Positions 48,801 to 56,938 of a stretch of 64,000 nucleotides of DNA are shown piece by piece. Numbering within the stretch: the first letter of the stretch is position 1; every line of letters starts with the position of its first letter. The translations under genes and the position numbers were made by a program. The notes beneath the pieces are model-generated. The model was not told the origin of the DNA. It saw only the letters and a program-made list of their open reading frames with translations, and did no database searches. The DNA comes from Lineus longissimus. Its lineage: Eukaryota > Nemertea > Pilidiophora > Heteronemertea > Lineidae. Location: NCBI RefSeq assembly GCF_910592395.1, contig NC_088313.1, positions 5,522,501 to 5,586,500 of the forward strand, in the 5' to 3' direction.

Positions 48801-51800
48801 TTTTACCTTTGGCCCCCTGGTGGCCAAACCGTGAAACATATGAGACCGCGTTTTGGTCTCTGAGTAGTGGTCACCAAGGGGTACATGTGTACTAAGTTTC
48901 AGTTCAGTGGCTTCAGCGGTAACAAAACGTGCCACCCATGTCTAACGACGACGGACGCTGCGTGATGGCCGGTAAAGGCTCACAGGTGAGCCAAAAATGT
49001 GTCCTTTTATGTCGCATTTTCAAAACCGTCATAAATTGTCCTTTTGGGAATATTTGCATGGCAGAGGAGGAACACTTTGACGTAGACAGTGGCCAAATAC
49101 CTACATATCTAGGTAGGTCATTTTACCTTCCAGATATTCAAATCCACCAGGAGCACTCATCAATACTTACATGTAGAATCAAAATTGACTTCACCAGGAT
49201 CTGTGTCCAGTACTCAATATCAAAATTTCACACTTTGAGTAAAGGCTAATACGCAATATCAAAATTACATTAAAAGTCACCAATGTCCGATACTCGGTAT
49301 CAAAATTGAATACACAATGAGCAAATGCCAGTACTCACTTTCAAAATAAATCGAATTGATATCCAATACTCTGTTTCAAAATTTAATTAACCAAGAGGGT
49401 TGTCCAATACCCAGTATCAAAATTGAATTCACCTGGAGCATTTTTGGCTCACTGTAGGGGAGTCTATACGATACCGCAGTGTCCGTCGTCGTCGTCGTCG
49501 TCGTCGTCCGTCGTATCCTAGTTCAAAAACAGTGGCACGTTTTTTAACCGCTAGGCCTATGAACTTAAAACTTTGTACACATGACCCCCTAGGTCAGATG
49601 ACCCGTGACACTAAATTTCTGTCCGATCTGATTCTCTATTTGGCCACCAGGGGGCCAAATGTGGATATCTAAAAAGTGTGATATCTCGCTTATTAGTGAC
49701 TTGTTTTCGATAAAACTTTTGTGGTAGGTACTCATAGCAAGGATACATCATATATCTTACGGGTTTTTAATTTGATCTACTTTTCAAGGTCGCAGAGGTC
49801 AAATGGCGTGAATTGGCCGTTTGAGTGTAACTATGGCACTTTTCTCAACCACCAAAGCTATGAGCTTGAAACTTGGTACATATAACCCCCTATATCAGAT
49901 AACCTCTGGTGCTGAATTTCAGCCTGATCTGATTCTTGACTTTGCCACCAGGGGGCCAAAACATAAAAAGTAAGAAGTGCAATAGCCTGCTTATTAGCAA
50001 ATTGTTTTTGATGAAATTTTTATGGCAGGGACCCCTAGCAAGGTTACCTCAGATGTTGCACGATTTTTCGGATTTAACCTACTTTTTAAGGTCGCAGAGG
50101 TCAAATGGCGTAAATTTGCCGTTTGAGTGTAACTATGGCACGTTTCTCAACCGCAACAGTTATGAACTTGAAACTTTAAACAAATGACCCCCTAGGTCAG
50201 TTGACCTTTTACACTGAATTTTGGTTCGGTCTGATTATTGACTTGGCCACCAGGGGGCCCAAACTCAAAACTCAAAAAGTGTGATTTCTCGCTTATTACT
50301 GATTTGTTTTTGATAAAAGTTTCATGGTAGGTACTCCCAGCAAGGATACATCACATATCTTACGGGTTTTTGATTTGACCCACCTTTCAAGTTCACAGAG
50401 GTCAAAGTTGAAAACTTTACCGTTCTTGGTACGTTTTGTCGTTGTTCAATGTAAAGAGTTTTAATTTTGTGTAATGATGCATCTAAGAAGCCACTATTTG
50501 TATGCCAAGTTTCAGCCAGATCGGAATTCAAATATGGCCGAAATTGCATGTTTTGTGGGTTTTTCCTCGTATTGTGGCAATCCAAAGGTCGTGAGTTCAA
50601 ACCCCGGTCAAGGATAGCCAAAAATATTTTTATTTTTCATCTTTTCCTTTTTTCTTTTCTGAGTTCTATCTTACATTTTCTTCATTTTTTGATTTATTTG
50701 GTGCCATAGATTTAATTAGGCGGCCATCTTGGAAATCATTTTTTGCCGATTGCTGTAGTGTAACGAGTGATGAAATTGTCATTGTCAGGTGGATGTGTCT
50801 ACATCACATATCACCCTGGTTTGTTATTTGACCTACCTGTCAGGGTCACTGAGGTCAAAGTTAAAAAATATATTCACCATTGTCATGGAGCGGCACGTTT
50901 CTTCAGTATCATTTTCACCTAGACTCTACAAGCTTGGAACCACAAGTCTCGGATTCACCACTTGGCCAGGGCCGGCTCTGAACTGGTCACAGATGCATGT
51001 ATAAATTATGAGAGGCCTACATACTGTAGCACTTTCTGTAACTGTCTACTAAAAATACTTACGGTGAGCACAATGGCCCCTGGCCGTTTCATTCAATACT
51101 CAATTAGATTTAAATTCATCTGGAGACTCACTTCTCAATGCTCAGTATGAAAATTAAATTCACCCGGACCATATTTCATCTTGAGGGCTTTACAATGCTC
51201 AATTGGAAAATTAAACATATTAAAATGATAATAATAATTGTGTCAATGGAGAAGAATTTAACCGGCATTGAAATCTTTTCACTGAGTAATGAATAGGCCA
51301 ATCTTGTTCTAAAAGTGTTATTCTGTACTGTTCACCTATTAAAAGCGTTAAAGAAGGAAAAAAATTATTGGGTCAAAAGATAAATAGGCATGCAATTCCT
51401 GCAAAATAAAAATATTGATGAATTGATTTTTTTGCATTAGTGTAAAATGTCATGACAATATTATCGTTGAACATTTGAAATCCAATGCCTTTCACCCCTT
51501 GCGAAGAATATTCTCTTATTTCCGTCTTGTCTGGGATTGTCCACATTGTCCGATTGAGTTTCCCGGCTGACTCTTGAAGTGTTATTCTGGTGCTCTTGTT
51601 GCCACAGTATGTCGCTGGCTGACATCACTGGTCAATATCAAGTGGTGAGGGATGGTATCAGTAGATCACGTGGTGGTGTGCTTGATTGTAGTAGTTTTGA
51701 GACAGCTGACAGCTCTTACGAGATAATAAGACAACCAACTGAGTGACCGGTCCGAATCGCTGGATCAGCACAAGATTATTTTCTATGGCCTGAAGGCTCG

Positions 51801-52956
51801 AGACCACAGGTTACTGAGAGATATTTTGAGATATGTAACTGACAGCTATTGAAATGTATTAACTCTTGACTTTTGTTTGGTTTTTGATTGACCAACCGTT
51901 ATCAGATCACTGAAACAAGAGATGATATATATATCCATTCATATAAATCCTAGTAACATTGGGTTGTCTGGTAATGTGTTGATATCATGAATCCTCACGA
52001 TTTTCTCTTTATTGGATTTTACAGAAAGCTGGTGGTGACATAAAGAAGAAAGGAAAGCCAGATCCATATGCGTATGTTCCGCTCAATCAACAAGTTCTTA
52101 ACAAGAGGTAGGAATATTTTCATATGCTGTGTTGGTACTCCGTCTTTCATTTACAGACAGCCACTGGCCCATGTTTTCTTCCCGTAGGAACAATCAACTA
52201 CAATGTTTAGGCATGGGTCACTGCACTTTTTTTATTGGATGATGATATGTACACGGCATGCTGTATATGCAACAGACAGTTGTTTTATGTTCACAGCGTT
52301 TGATATTAATATTCATTAGGCTCATCATAAAGCCCCGCCTCCAATTTTATGCTACCTGCTGTGAATCCTAGCAACATTTTCTCTTGAATACACAACATGC
52401 TGTGTATACAATGTTTAGGCACACGCACTGTCTAGAGTACTCAGCAGATTTCACTGGCTGGAGAAAACTGTTTTGGTCATATGGCACACATGCCATCCAA
52501 AAACCGGGGCTCCAGACGCCTTAGATTTACTTGGGGTCATAGCCAGATGGAGAATTTTTTTGATGCTCGGAGATGCGTTTTCAGACTAATTTTGACGCTG
52601 TGCACACTGTTTCCCGTTCCTCTGAAAGAAAGTTTAAGGGACTTTCATATGATAATTTCTAAACTTCAAATCACAAGAATTCAACTTTATCTTTAAACTT
52701 TAAAGCATGGTGTTTTTGTTCTTAATCATCACATGGCCGGGAACCTGCCACATTGGTCATCTTAAGTGATCTATTTCAGAACAACACAGGGATGAACAGC
52801 ATTATTGAACTTATCAACCGACACATTATTCAGTGATTTCTTTCTTCCAGGAAAACTGCCAAGTTGAAGGGTCAGTTCACTCACTTCGTAAAGGGAGCAA
52901 AGAAAGGGGCATCTCAAGGAAGGAAAGCACGAGTGAAGAAATCGGGCAGAAAGTGA
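16784..52956 (+). CDS. RRP12: RRP12-like ribosomal RNA processing protein, complete, 22 exons
   Basis: RRP12 is a nucleolar HEAT-repeat factor needed for pre-40S/60S maturation and nuclear export. Exons: 16784-16940, 17340-17557, 17766-17849, 18550-18732, 19343-19459, 19755-19893, 20723-20850, 22885-23075, 23301-23628, 24622-24764, 25259-25499, 26176-26442, 27383-27544, 29180-29338, 30649-30729, 32814-33030, 33530-33944, 35487-35668, 36506-36681, 38717-38866, 52025-52107, 52851-52956. Each has an AG acceptor and GT donor and phases agree throughout, giving 1308 residues (human 1297). Landmarks: [20 protein letters not shown] near residue 25, [13 protein letters not shown] (about 140), [13 protein letters not shown] (about 370, start of the NUC173 region), [14 protein letters not shown] (about 690), LIRKFGF (about 1020), an acidic patch DGDSDDDEF (about 1065), [10 protein letters not shown] (about 1225), [10 protein letters not shown] (about 1258) and a lysine-rich tail. 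The ATG gives [15 protein letters not shown], the expected short basic N-terminus. The gene is intact. Confidence 0.97.
17850..18549 (+). other. RRP12 intron 3, no recognised feature
   Basis: Single-copy-looking intron with GTAAGT donor and TTCCAG acceptor. I see no repeat or gene in it. Confidence 0.6.
18779..19179. mobile_element. Miniature inverted-repeat element in RRP12 intron 4
   Basis: Ends CCAGACCTTCTGTTGAAA (left) and the complement of CCAGACCTTCTGCTGAAA (right) enclose 0.4 kb with several GCGC-rich phrases (AGGCGCG, GGTGCGC). No target duplication was identified with confidence. A 35 bp direct duplication (CTGATGCCTATAGTCTTTTT) follows at 19207-19276. Confidence 0.65.
20856..20923 (+). 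mobile_element. Left part of a split pogo-like miniature element, at the exon 7 splice donor
   Basis: Starts TACAGTGGCACCTCCCTTAG and follows the intact copy at 33305-33486 as far as GGACACTAGTT. The matching right part resumes at 22460, so about 1.5 kb was inserted in between. The TA at 20856 is intron position +6 of the exon 7 donor. Confidence 0.7.
21234..22178. mobile_element. 945 bp non-autonomous DNA transposon with 7 bp target duplication
   Basis: Perfect terminal inverted repeats of about 27 bp start CCAAGGAGGATACCGCGGTG and include a CRE palindrome TGACGTCA. Both ends are flanked by TCTACAC (21227-21233 and 22179-22185), a clean 7 bp target duplication. No transposase frame is present. 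A 7 bp duplication is unlike mariner (2), piggyBac (4) or hAT (8); I leave the superfamily open. Confidence 0.9.
22460..22575 (+). mobile_element. Right part of the split pogo-like miniature element
   Basis: Continues the copy begun at 20856-20923 with CCTAAATTGGTTGTTTCTAT through GAGAGGTTCCAC. CTAGTT occurs at both junctions, which suggests a target duplication of the 1.5 kb insertion. Confidence 0.7.
23661..24425. repeat. Minisatellite, 55 bp period, about 14 copies, RRP12 intron 9
   Basis: Each unit begins GTTATATAAC and ends GGGGTTACAGCTGT, with few substitutions in the first dozen units and more drift in the last three. It starts about 32 bases after the exon 9 donor and fills most of the intron. 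Confidence 0.95.
25565..25709. mobile_element. TTAA-flanked short element in RRP12 intron 11
   Basis: TTAACCCT at the left and AAAGGGTTAA at the right bound 145 bp that include GCGGCCGGCGCC. The inverted ends match imperfectly, so this is a probable degenerate member of the TTAACCCT-type elements. Confidence 0.55.
25886..26080. mobile_element. 195 bp hairpin element carrying a hammerhead-ribozyme-like core
   Basis: Long inverted arms start TTAGCCATAGGAAAA and run to about 25947 and 26016. The tip contains CTGATGAG (25966-25973), GACC-GATATA-GGTC (25974-25987) and GAAA (25988-25991), the conserved CUGAUGA / stem II / GAAA arrangement of hammerhead ribozymes. A short stem III and a candidate cleavage site after C26006 can be drawn. 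Stem I is not supported (only ACC/GGT after unpaired bases), so activity is doubtful. Confidence 0.6.
26939..27234. mobile_element. TTAA-flanked miniature element in RRP12 intron 12
   Basis: Left end TTAACCATTTGCCTACG and right end GAGACAAAGGGTTAA enclose 296 bp. The ends are imperfect inverse copies and the TTAA is intact on both sides. The right edge is 149 bp before exon 13. Confidence 0.6.
28050..28940. repeat. Minisatellite, 92 bp period, about 9-10 copies, RRP12 intron 13
   Basis: The unit contains GAAAGCTTGAACGTTGTGAC, GATATTCATATCGTCATGAC and CTTGAGGTCCTTTTGACATC. Most units are highly similar; two (near 28390 and 28780) carry internal deletions. Confidence 0.95.
29518..29989. mobile_element. 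TA-flanked miniature element, RRP12 intron 14
   Basis: Ends TACCGTATTTATGCGTATTT and its near-perfect complement enclose 472 bp. The ends continue into GGCGCA/TGCGC motifs. TA at each edge fits a mariner-type target. Confidence 0.75.
30198..30616. mobile_element. Inverted-repeat element ending 32 bp before RRP12 exon 15
   Basis: Ends AAGGTAAAGTGGT and its complement bound 419 bp. Inside are further inverted copies (TATAGCCCCAGTAC with GTACTGGGGCTA; AGGAACCTGCA with TGCAGGTTCCT). The exon 15 acceptor (30649) lies just beyond its right end. Confidence 0.7.
30903..32495. repeat. Minisatellite, about 169 bp period, 9-10 copies, RRP12 intron 15
   Basis: ATAAACTCCCATTCCGGATA recurs at steps of 162, 168, 170, 169, 169, 169, 169 and 169 bases. 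The leftmost units are shorter and more diverged, which suggests expansion from the right. The array ends about 320 bp before exon 16. Confidence 0.95.
33305..33486. mobile_element. TA-flanked pogo-like miniature element, copy 5
   Basis: Complete copy, TACAGTGGAACCTCCCTTAG to CTACTGTA. It lies 43 bp upstream of exon 17, within reach of the branch-point zone of RRP12 intron 16. Confidence 0.8.
34267..35401. mobile_element. Nested pair of inverted-repeat elements, RRP12 intron 17
   Basis: The outer unit has ends (T)TTACCCTTTCGCTGC and GCAGCAAAGGGTTAA. The inner unit, 34407-35292, has ends AGTCGTACTTCCACCTATCA and the near-complement, with inner repeats of CCCGTGT and a perfect palindrome CCCATCGAGCTCGATGGG at about 34507. 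The inner one therefore inserted into the outer one. Confidence 0.65.
36083..36297. mobile_element. TTAA-flanked miniature element, family C copy 1
   Basis: TTAA at both ends with imperfect inverted ends AGGGGGACTATAGGCAG / CTGCCTATATTGTCCCT. A related, more decayed copy lies at about 42990-43204 and shares the internal phrase CCCCTATTGGCGA. Confidence 0.7.
36780..37945 (+). repeat. Modular repeat with (GTC)n and nuclear-receptor DR3 motifs, copy 1
   Basis: Starts with the hairpin AGCTCACCTCTTAGCAGAGGTGAGCT, then a GTC microsatellite (about 36827-36915). Three modules of about 300 bp follow, each with ACTTGGTACACA-type, CCACCAGGGGGC and AAGGTCACAGAGGTCA phrases. It ends GAGGTGAGCACAATGGCC. 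Other copies or pieces are at 48390-48990 (inverted), 49445-51090 and about 44920-45180. No coding frame is kept between copies; the poly-Ser and poly-Asp frames come from the microsatellite. Confidence 0.8.
39261..39509. mobile_element. TTAA-flanked miniature element (249 bp)
   Basis: TTAA at both ends and perfect inverted ends TTAACCCTTTAACTGCCA (18 bp counting TTAA). Same CCCTTT terminal theme as the elements at 1411, 25565 and 34267. Confidence 0.85.
39604..39907 (+). mobile_element. tRNA-derived SINE
   Basis: The head reads GGGATCAGCGGCAGAGTGGTTTAAGCGCC, in which AGCGGCAGAGTGG is an A-box-like tRNA start, and AGGTTGGACACTC about 40 bases on is a degenerate B box. The middle has TCCTTGGGCAAGGCACTCAA, a phrase common to central domains of many invertebrate SINEs. 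It is most like a tRNA of the Leu/Ser type by the long first part, but this is a weak call. Confidence 0.65.
40005..40560 (-). pseudogene. 5'-truncated, frameshifted class A GPCR relative
   Basis: The minus-strand frame aligns with the intact GPCR at 41795-42772 from the second intracellular loop onward: [12 protein letters not shown] (versus [12 protein letters not shown]), [14 protein letters not shown] (versus [14 protein letters not shown], with the loop-2 cysteine), [15 protein letters not shown], and TM6 [16 protein letters not shown]1-TM3 are absent and TM4 is degenerate. After TM6 the helix 7 signature continues only in another frame ([13 protein letters not shown], then helix 8 [14 protein letters not shown] and a stop at 40007-40005), so there is a frameshift near 40115. 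In NPxxY the proline is replaced (NLMTY). It is a dead tandem copy. Confidence 0.8.
41795..42772 (-). CDS. Single-exon rhodopsin-class GPCR, adenosine-receptor-like, lacking the DRY arginine
   Basis: An intact 325-residue, intronless seven-helix receptor, antisense inside RRP12 intron 20. Visible marks are TM1 [14 protein letters not shown]2 [10 protein letters not shown], a TM3 start cysteine (IVICLVVHF) that can bridge to the loop-2 cysteine (WKIEICNY), TM6 [13 protein letters not shown]7 [15 protein letters not shown], and helix 8 [12 protein letters not shown]-terminal NES/NNT motifs could be glycosylated. The TM3 end reads [15 protein letters not shown], so DRY has become DCS. The overall pattern and short C-tail look most like adenosine-type receptors of the MECA group; a ligand cannot be named. 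The ATG at 42772 has a good context (AAG before it). A truncated relative lies 1.2 kb downstream on the same strand. Confidence 0.85.
   Translation of the reverse strand: MNESLLNNNTNFDDIMGGGLGTMPVALSVINLLMCLSILFGNSLVIAAVAKFQSLRTNMYIFMCNLAVADILVGIAIGIFTISNLVFKFKMSNIVICLVVHFLIATSIYCTLLNIACIAVDCSLAVNHPLRYHLYMTPRNVTIIISGIWAFSILTALCMFAGRTEWKIEICNYQVIYMWGYKIYALLYMASMSIIQVILYTQLVIISQRQIKRIAAMGGQNQAIPGNIKTNNKSIKMFATVVGLFIMCWLPLIIVMAIYLIKPEVSRRTEFVVTYAIACLSSALNPMIYACRNTQMRRAFKKLLHLRNNSIVPEEGANDNSWTRT
42990..43204. mobile_element. Family C TTAA element, decayed copy 2
   Basis: Shares GACTATA, CCCCTATTGGCGA and GTCCCTTTAA with 36083-36297. The right TTAA (43201-43204) is kept and the left one is lost. 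Confidence 0.5.
45195..45373. mobile_element. TA-flanked pogo-like miniature element, copy 6
   Basis: TACAGTAGAACCTCTCTAAG to TTCTACTGTA. It sits within a piece of the modular repeat: AAGGTCATAGGG lies to its left and CAGGCCCTTGGGCCTCTTGG to its right. Confidence 0.8.
45763..45890 (+). mobile_element. tRNA-derived SINE head
   Basis: TAGTGGCTCAGGTATCTGAC (A-box region) followed about 35 bases later by CCAGGTTTCGTCC (B-box-like). It is preceded by two tandem copies of a 24 bp piece of its own start (GGTATCTTATGATATAGTGG). Confidence 0.5.
46017..46140. repeat. Strong palindrome with a duplicated arm
   Basis: GTGCTTTAAGAGAGACTAGG and its inverse form a near-perfect hairpin at 46084-46129, and a second copy of the left arm precedes it (46025-46083). 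The outer bases TCTGTTGA and TTCAACAGA extend the pairing. Possible foldback or hairpin RNA; no flanking duplication seen. Confidence 0.7.
46338..46514 (+). repeat. 177 bp direct repeat, left copy
   Basis: Matches 47763-47940 in the same orientation with about 10% difference. Key phrases are TATGCTCATTAGCATAATC, GCTGCAGCTCGAGGTAATC and the palindromic GTCTGGC...GCCAGAC. The two copies bracket a LINE fragment. Confidence 0.8.
46700..47740 (-). mobile_element. CR1/Rex-like LINE reverse-transcriptase fragment with 3' tail
   Basis: The minus-strand frame 47558-46929 encodes the RT C-terminal part: [65 protein letters not shown], and [15 protein letters not shown]. Just upstream [15 protein letters not shown] precedes an in-frame TAA near 47620, so the copy is dead. 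The A/T-rich tail runs to about 46700. It is related to the split LINE at 4640-5770. Confidence 0.85.
47763..47940 (+). repeat. 178 bp direct repeat, right copy
   Basis: Second copy of the 46338-46514 unit. The pair flanks 1.25 kb that is mostly a LINE in the opposite orientation. Confidence 0.8.
48313..48366. repeat. 12 bp tandem repeat (GGGTGGGGTCAG)
   Basis: About four copies followed by a G-rich run. Its frame would read Pro-Asp-Pro-Thr on the minus strand, but no gene is supported. Confidence 0.85.
48390..48990 (-). repeat. Modular (GTC)n/DR3-type repeat, inverted partial copy
   Basis: Inverse of the 36780-37945 family: CAGGTGAGCCAAAAA ends, GGCCCCCTGGTGGCC and ACGACGACGGACG phrases in reverse order. 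Carries two modules. Confidence 0.7.
49445..51090 (+). repeat. Modular (GTC)n/DR3-type repeat, copy 3
   Basis: Starts GGCTCACTGTAGGGG, then a GTC run at about 49485-49515, followed by modules with GGCCACCAGGGGGCC and AAGGTCGCAGAGGTCA (49787-49801, 50089-50103) and later AGGTCA variants. It ends GTGAGCACAATGGCCCCTGG. A tRNA-like phrase GTGAGTTCAAACCCCGGTC (B-box-like) lies within at about 50590. Confidence 0.75.
52252..52408 (+). mobile_element. 157 bp miniature element, copy 1, RRP12 intron 21
   Basis: Matches 57689-57845 in inverse orientation. Both ends contain GCATGCTGT-like inverse phrases; the middle has ATATTAATATTC and AAGCCCCGCCTCC. Confidence 0.65.
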
Positions 52957-53252
52957 CCGTCAGCTTGATATGATGATTGCAGCAGATTATATTGCCCCAA
53001 AGTTTAAACATGAACGAAAAAGATTTCAAATAATGGCTTGGACATTCTAACCACATGTTGCTTTGGGTCGTCAGAAATGCAGTGTCTTATTCCCTCTGAT
53101 ATTCTTTTTCCTTCAGTCAGTGTCCTTTAGTCAGTGTTTCTCTGATAAAGGTACTGATCCATTGGATACTGTATGTATATACTACTGACTGCAAAATTTA
53201 TTTCACAAAGCCTTAAAATGTGATTAAGAAATCTAATTGGTCATTTTCATTT
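52957..53252 (+). other. RRP12 3' flank, probable start of the 3' untranslated region
   Basis: Follows the TGA at 52954-52956. No AATAAA is seen before the inserted repeat at 53253. The first good AATAAA is at 54525-54530, so the transcript may run through the repeat or use a variant signal. Confidence 0.4.
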
Positions 53253-53929
53253 AAGGAATTGAACCCGAGGCGGAGGACCTTGGTTGAGTTACCAAGACAC
53301 TCGAGGGTGGAGCTAAAATACAGTCCAAACTGTATTTTGGACGAAATTTTAGCTCCACCCGGGAGTGTCTTGGTAACTCAACCAAGGTCCGAAGCCGAGG
53401 GTTCAATTTCTATTCTAAAATACCTCAAACTTAAAAAGATAGGCCACGAAAATAACTTGAATATGTGCGAATTTGGCAAATTCCATCCATCGCTGGCCCG
53501 GCCGGAGCGCCGGTAGCGCCATTGTTTACATTATGTTACGGCAACGTTACAGAAAATGAGACATGTACATTTTGTACAGCGCGCATAGGAAGTCCGCATC
53601 GGCTCGCTCAAGTGATGCTAAAATCCGCGCAAATGGGCTATTTGGAGCGTTTTTCTCGGCAAATATGTGTAGTGCTCATTAAAAAACTTAGGGTGGTTGA
53701 TGCTTCCTTGACTGATTTGTGTTTGAAGCAGTGTTTTGAGAGCCTCAAACTTCTGAAGTGAGCTGAAATTCCATTGACGTGACGTGTGCATGGTTCCACA
53801 TTTTAGTGCAACCCGAGGGAACTTTGGTAGAGCATCTTGGTTGCGTGTCCAAAACACTCTGCTCTCAGAACGAGGCTTATGCATTTTCCATTAAAAAGTT
53901 GACTTTACGGTACCAAGGTATTTTAGAAT
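53253..53929. repeat. 700 bp interspersed element, copy 2
   Basis: Near-identical to 4858-5558. In the hairpin the tip differs: here CCAAACTGTATTTTGG replaces the GC-rich tip of copy 1, so this copy is shorter by about 25 bp. No LINE flanks it here. Confidence 0.85.
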
Positions 53930-55660
53930 CGTAAGCACTGACAGTCTTTGAAAATTATTATGACTTGCTTGCATTGCCTCTGGTTTAAAAAATGTGAGCC
54001 AATTTTCAAAAGGTTTGAATTGTTGTAACTCTCATTGATAAGGTGGTTGATATGAACTTTCGTACATGTAAGATCTGATATTGGCTCAAGAAACTTCAAA
54101 AACCTCCACGTTATGTATTAGGTTCAACAGTTAAACAGTTACATGTGTTGTATAAAATGCTTCATTTGAAGACAAAAAGTTGGGGTTTATAAATGGCACT
54201 GAGAATATTTCTGGTAGGTAGCTTTCAATGAAAATACAAATTAAAATTAAAATTAAAATATAGTTTATTGTGTCTGTATAAAAGATGCCTTTTCCCTAAA
54301 CTGTGCAGTGGGATAGATCAGAGAGAAAGTCAACAGAGATCTGTCTGGGGAAATGTACCCTGATGACTTGAATGAAGGCCTACTAGTATTCGGAAGTGCA
54401 ATTTTAAAACATACAAGCATTATTAATGAAGCATTGATACAACACAATCTATTGCAAACATGAAATATCAGAGTTACACAGAGAAAGGAAGAAAGTTTGC
54501 ATGCAGGTTACAATTTCTTGTCAGAATAAACGAATTTTAACAAAGAAACTTTGTTGTTGTTTTGTGCCTTGTGGGTAAAGAATAAATAAGTTTATTTCCG
54601 ATAAATTTCGTTGTTCATTGTATTTTCCACCGTGAGGAGATTGACAACACCCCTCTGGCCCCAATTGGTGCACTGTGCAATTCCTTTTACTGAACTGCTT
54701 TCCTCCGCCAAATTGGCTGTTGCATTGATCGTAGTGGGAGGGAAAATGAGGGAAGGTGTAAACTGCTGATGAAAATGCTGATGCGGCTCTCTAACAGTCT
54801 AAGTTTGGTGACATGACCTTTCTTTGTTTTTCAATATTTTGCAATGAAATTGCGGTATATTCTACTCTAGAACCATTTTATGAGGTGGTAAAAAGGAAGA
54901 GCAAAAACTGTCTATATGAATTGGTGTTCTTGATCAAAGAGTGGAGGGCATTTTTTGAAGTTTTCGAGGTGTTGATCCAAGATGGCGCATCGTCTATCAG
55001 AGTGAGATTAGGGTCACCATCAGCCTTTTCATCAGCAGTTTACACCTTCCCGGAAAAATGACTTATGTAAGAGCTACAGCGGAAGCATGATATCTAAACA
55101 AATAGTTGGTGAAAATTTAAAATAATAAAAATATTGACTGCTGAATCATCAAGGGCAAGGACAACAAGAGCTTGGACTCGAAAAACAAGTTTTGAAGAGG
55201 CAAAATTTGTCATTGAATCTGCACAATCACAATCCGTGACAATGCATGGACCTTTTCGTAGAAGTTGTTTGTTTGGGCAGTGACAAGTCTTTTACCTCAT
55301 GATCATCCTAGTACACTATAAAGAGCGGCCTTCAAATTGACGGATAAATCAATTACTAGTTAAACATTGTACTTGGCTGTCCGGATGCATTCCATTAGCC
55401 TGGGGGGGGGGGGGGGGGGTATATATAGTCTTGCGTTCATACGCAACCAAGAACCGTTTTCTGAACATATTAGAAAATGTTTTCAGATAGATTACCGTGA
55501 TAATCAAGGGAATCATACTGGTATTGCACATGAGGCCGGAATGAACTTGACTGGGTTCTGATGTCACCCCACTCACGAGGTTTATAGCTGTTTCCCGGGC
55601 CGTTTTCCCCCACAGCGTGTGTGCCATGTCGGCGTTAATGCGCAGTTCGCCCTAGAGACA
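53930..55660. other. Intergenic stretch without a recognised gene
   Basis: Contains an AAATTA-rich tract near 54235-54262, AATAAA signals at 54525 and about 54582, and a guanine run at 55402-55418. Short frames (54813-55061 and others) show no family features. Confidence 0.5.
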
Positions 55661-56166
55661 TCTTGAGGAAATCGGGGGTTAATGTATGGTCCTCTCTCCG
55701 GCCCTGCACAAAAAACCCCCGAGACATTCGCCCTCATTTGGTGAAGTAGCCAGCGCAGAAGTAAGTGCGCCTAAGCAGAGCGTCGCTTATATTTGAATAA
55801 GGAATACACTAGGAATTTCAAAAATTGTCCAAACTCGCATTCATTCTCCGGCGCAGTGGATAGTAGGGATAGTAGTCCTACACTATGCGTCAATGTTATC
55901 GCTGCTTTGGAGAATGACTCGCATTTGATCACGCCGACAACGAGAGAGCGGCTTCTCCTTCGAGATGTGCACTGCAACCTCGATTCTAAGAGATCTGAGT
56001 GCAGTTTTCATTCATACAAATCATAGAAGTACAGTACTAGAACCGAGGTTGATAGTTTAATCTCGGTGCTGACTTAAAGATGATGTACGCCTGTAAATGA
56101 GGGCGAATGTCTCAGGGGTTTGTGTGCAGGGCCGGAGAAGCGAACATTAACTCCTGAGTTCCTCGC
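55661..56166. mobile_element. 506 bp inverted-repeat element
   Basis: Arms of about 80 bp at 55661-55740 and 56090-56166 share GTTAATGT, CTCCGGCCCTGCACA and GAGACATTCGCCCTCATTT in inverse orientation, with roughly 10-15% mismatch. No gene inside. A short related end (GAACATTAAACCCCTGA) occurs near 59695. Confidence 0.65.
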
Positions 56167-56938
56167 GATGCCTAATAGCTGACACCAATACTTCTTCCCC
56201 AAAAGGGACGAAGCGCGAGGTGCCTATTGCGAAAATGATTGGTTGACAAAACAATGGCCAGATTGGTTTGCTAGCCTTGTGACGTCAAACTATTTTTACA
56301 CCGAGGGGTTTTCCTTGGACTGGAATAACTGGCTTTTTTCGAGGTAGCACATAGGCTCGATGTACAGCGGATCGAGACTATATAATGGGCTTACCAATCA
56401 CTGGCTAGGTCTAGAAGGCGCTGATCATACTTAACAGACACCCTCTGACATTGCTTAGTGCGCGCCATCTTGAAAAGCAGTTCGCCAGCGGAGGAATAGG
56501 CAGAATTTCTTCTGTTTGCTATAAGAGGCGGCCAAATCACCGGTATGGACGGTTATTGCCGCAAATAAAGACAAAGCAAAGCACAGACACTGCAGAAATA
56601 TCAAGGACATCAAGGATTCATACAATATAGACGCTAAACAATGCCGATGTGTAGACAAAAGGGTAGAGCGTAGCGGATCGAGGGTACATAATGGGCTATA
56701 TACTGGGCTAGCCAATGTGCTGCTATACTGGCTTAAAATACTAATGTATTTTAATTACCGGTATGCATCTTCATTTTCATTCAGAAAACATTGAATGGAA
56801 ACTCACATTCACACTACATCTGTCGAGATGGTTGCTTTTGTTTCATACAGCACAGGTAAGAAAAGACCACAACCTCACTGGACCATCAACGGGACAATGT
56901 CACATTCACAATACAAACATGCTTATTTAATTTCCGAC

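Larger units (their letters stand above)
38867..52024 (+). other. RRP12 intron 20 (13.2 kb), host of nested genes and repeats
   Basis: By far the longest intron of the gene. Going right it contains a TTAA element, a SINE, a GPCR pseudogene, an intact GPCR, a decayed family C element, a pogo-like element, a second SINE, a palindromic cluster, a LINE fragment between direct repeats, and two copies of the modular repeat. I see nothing recognisable in 40600-41790, 43210-44900 and 51100-52020. Confidence 0.9.
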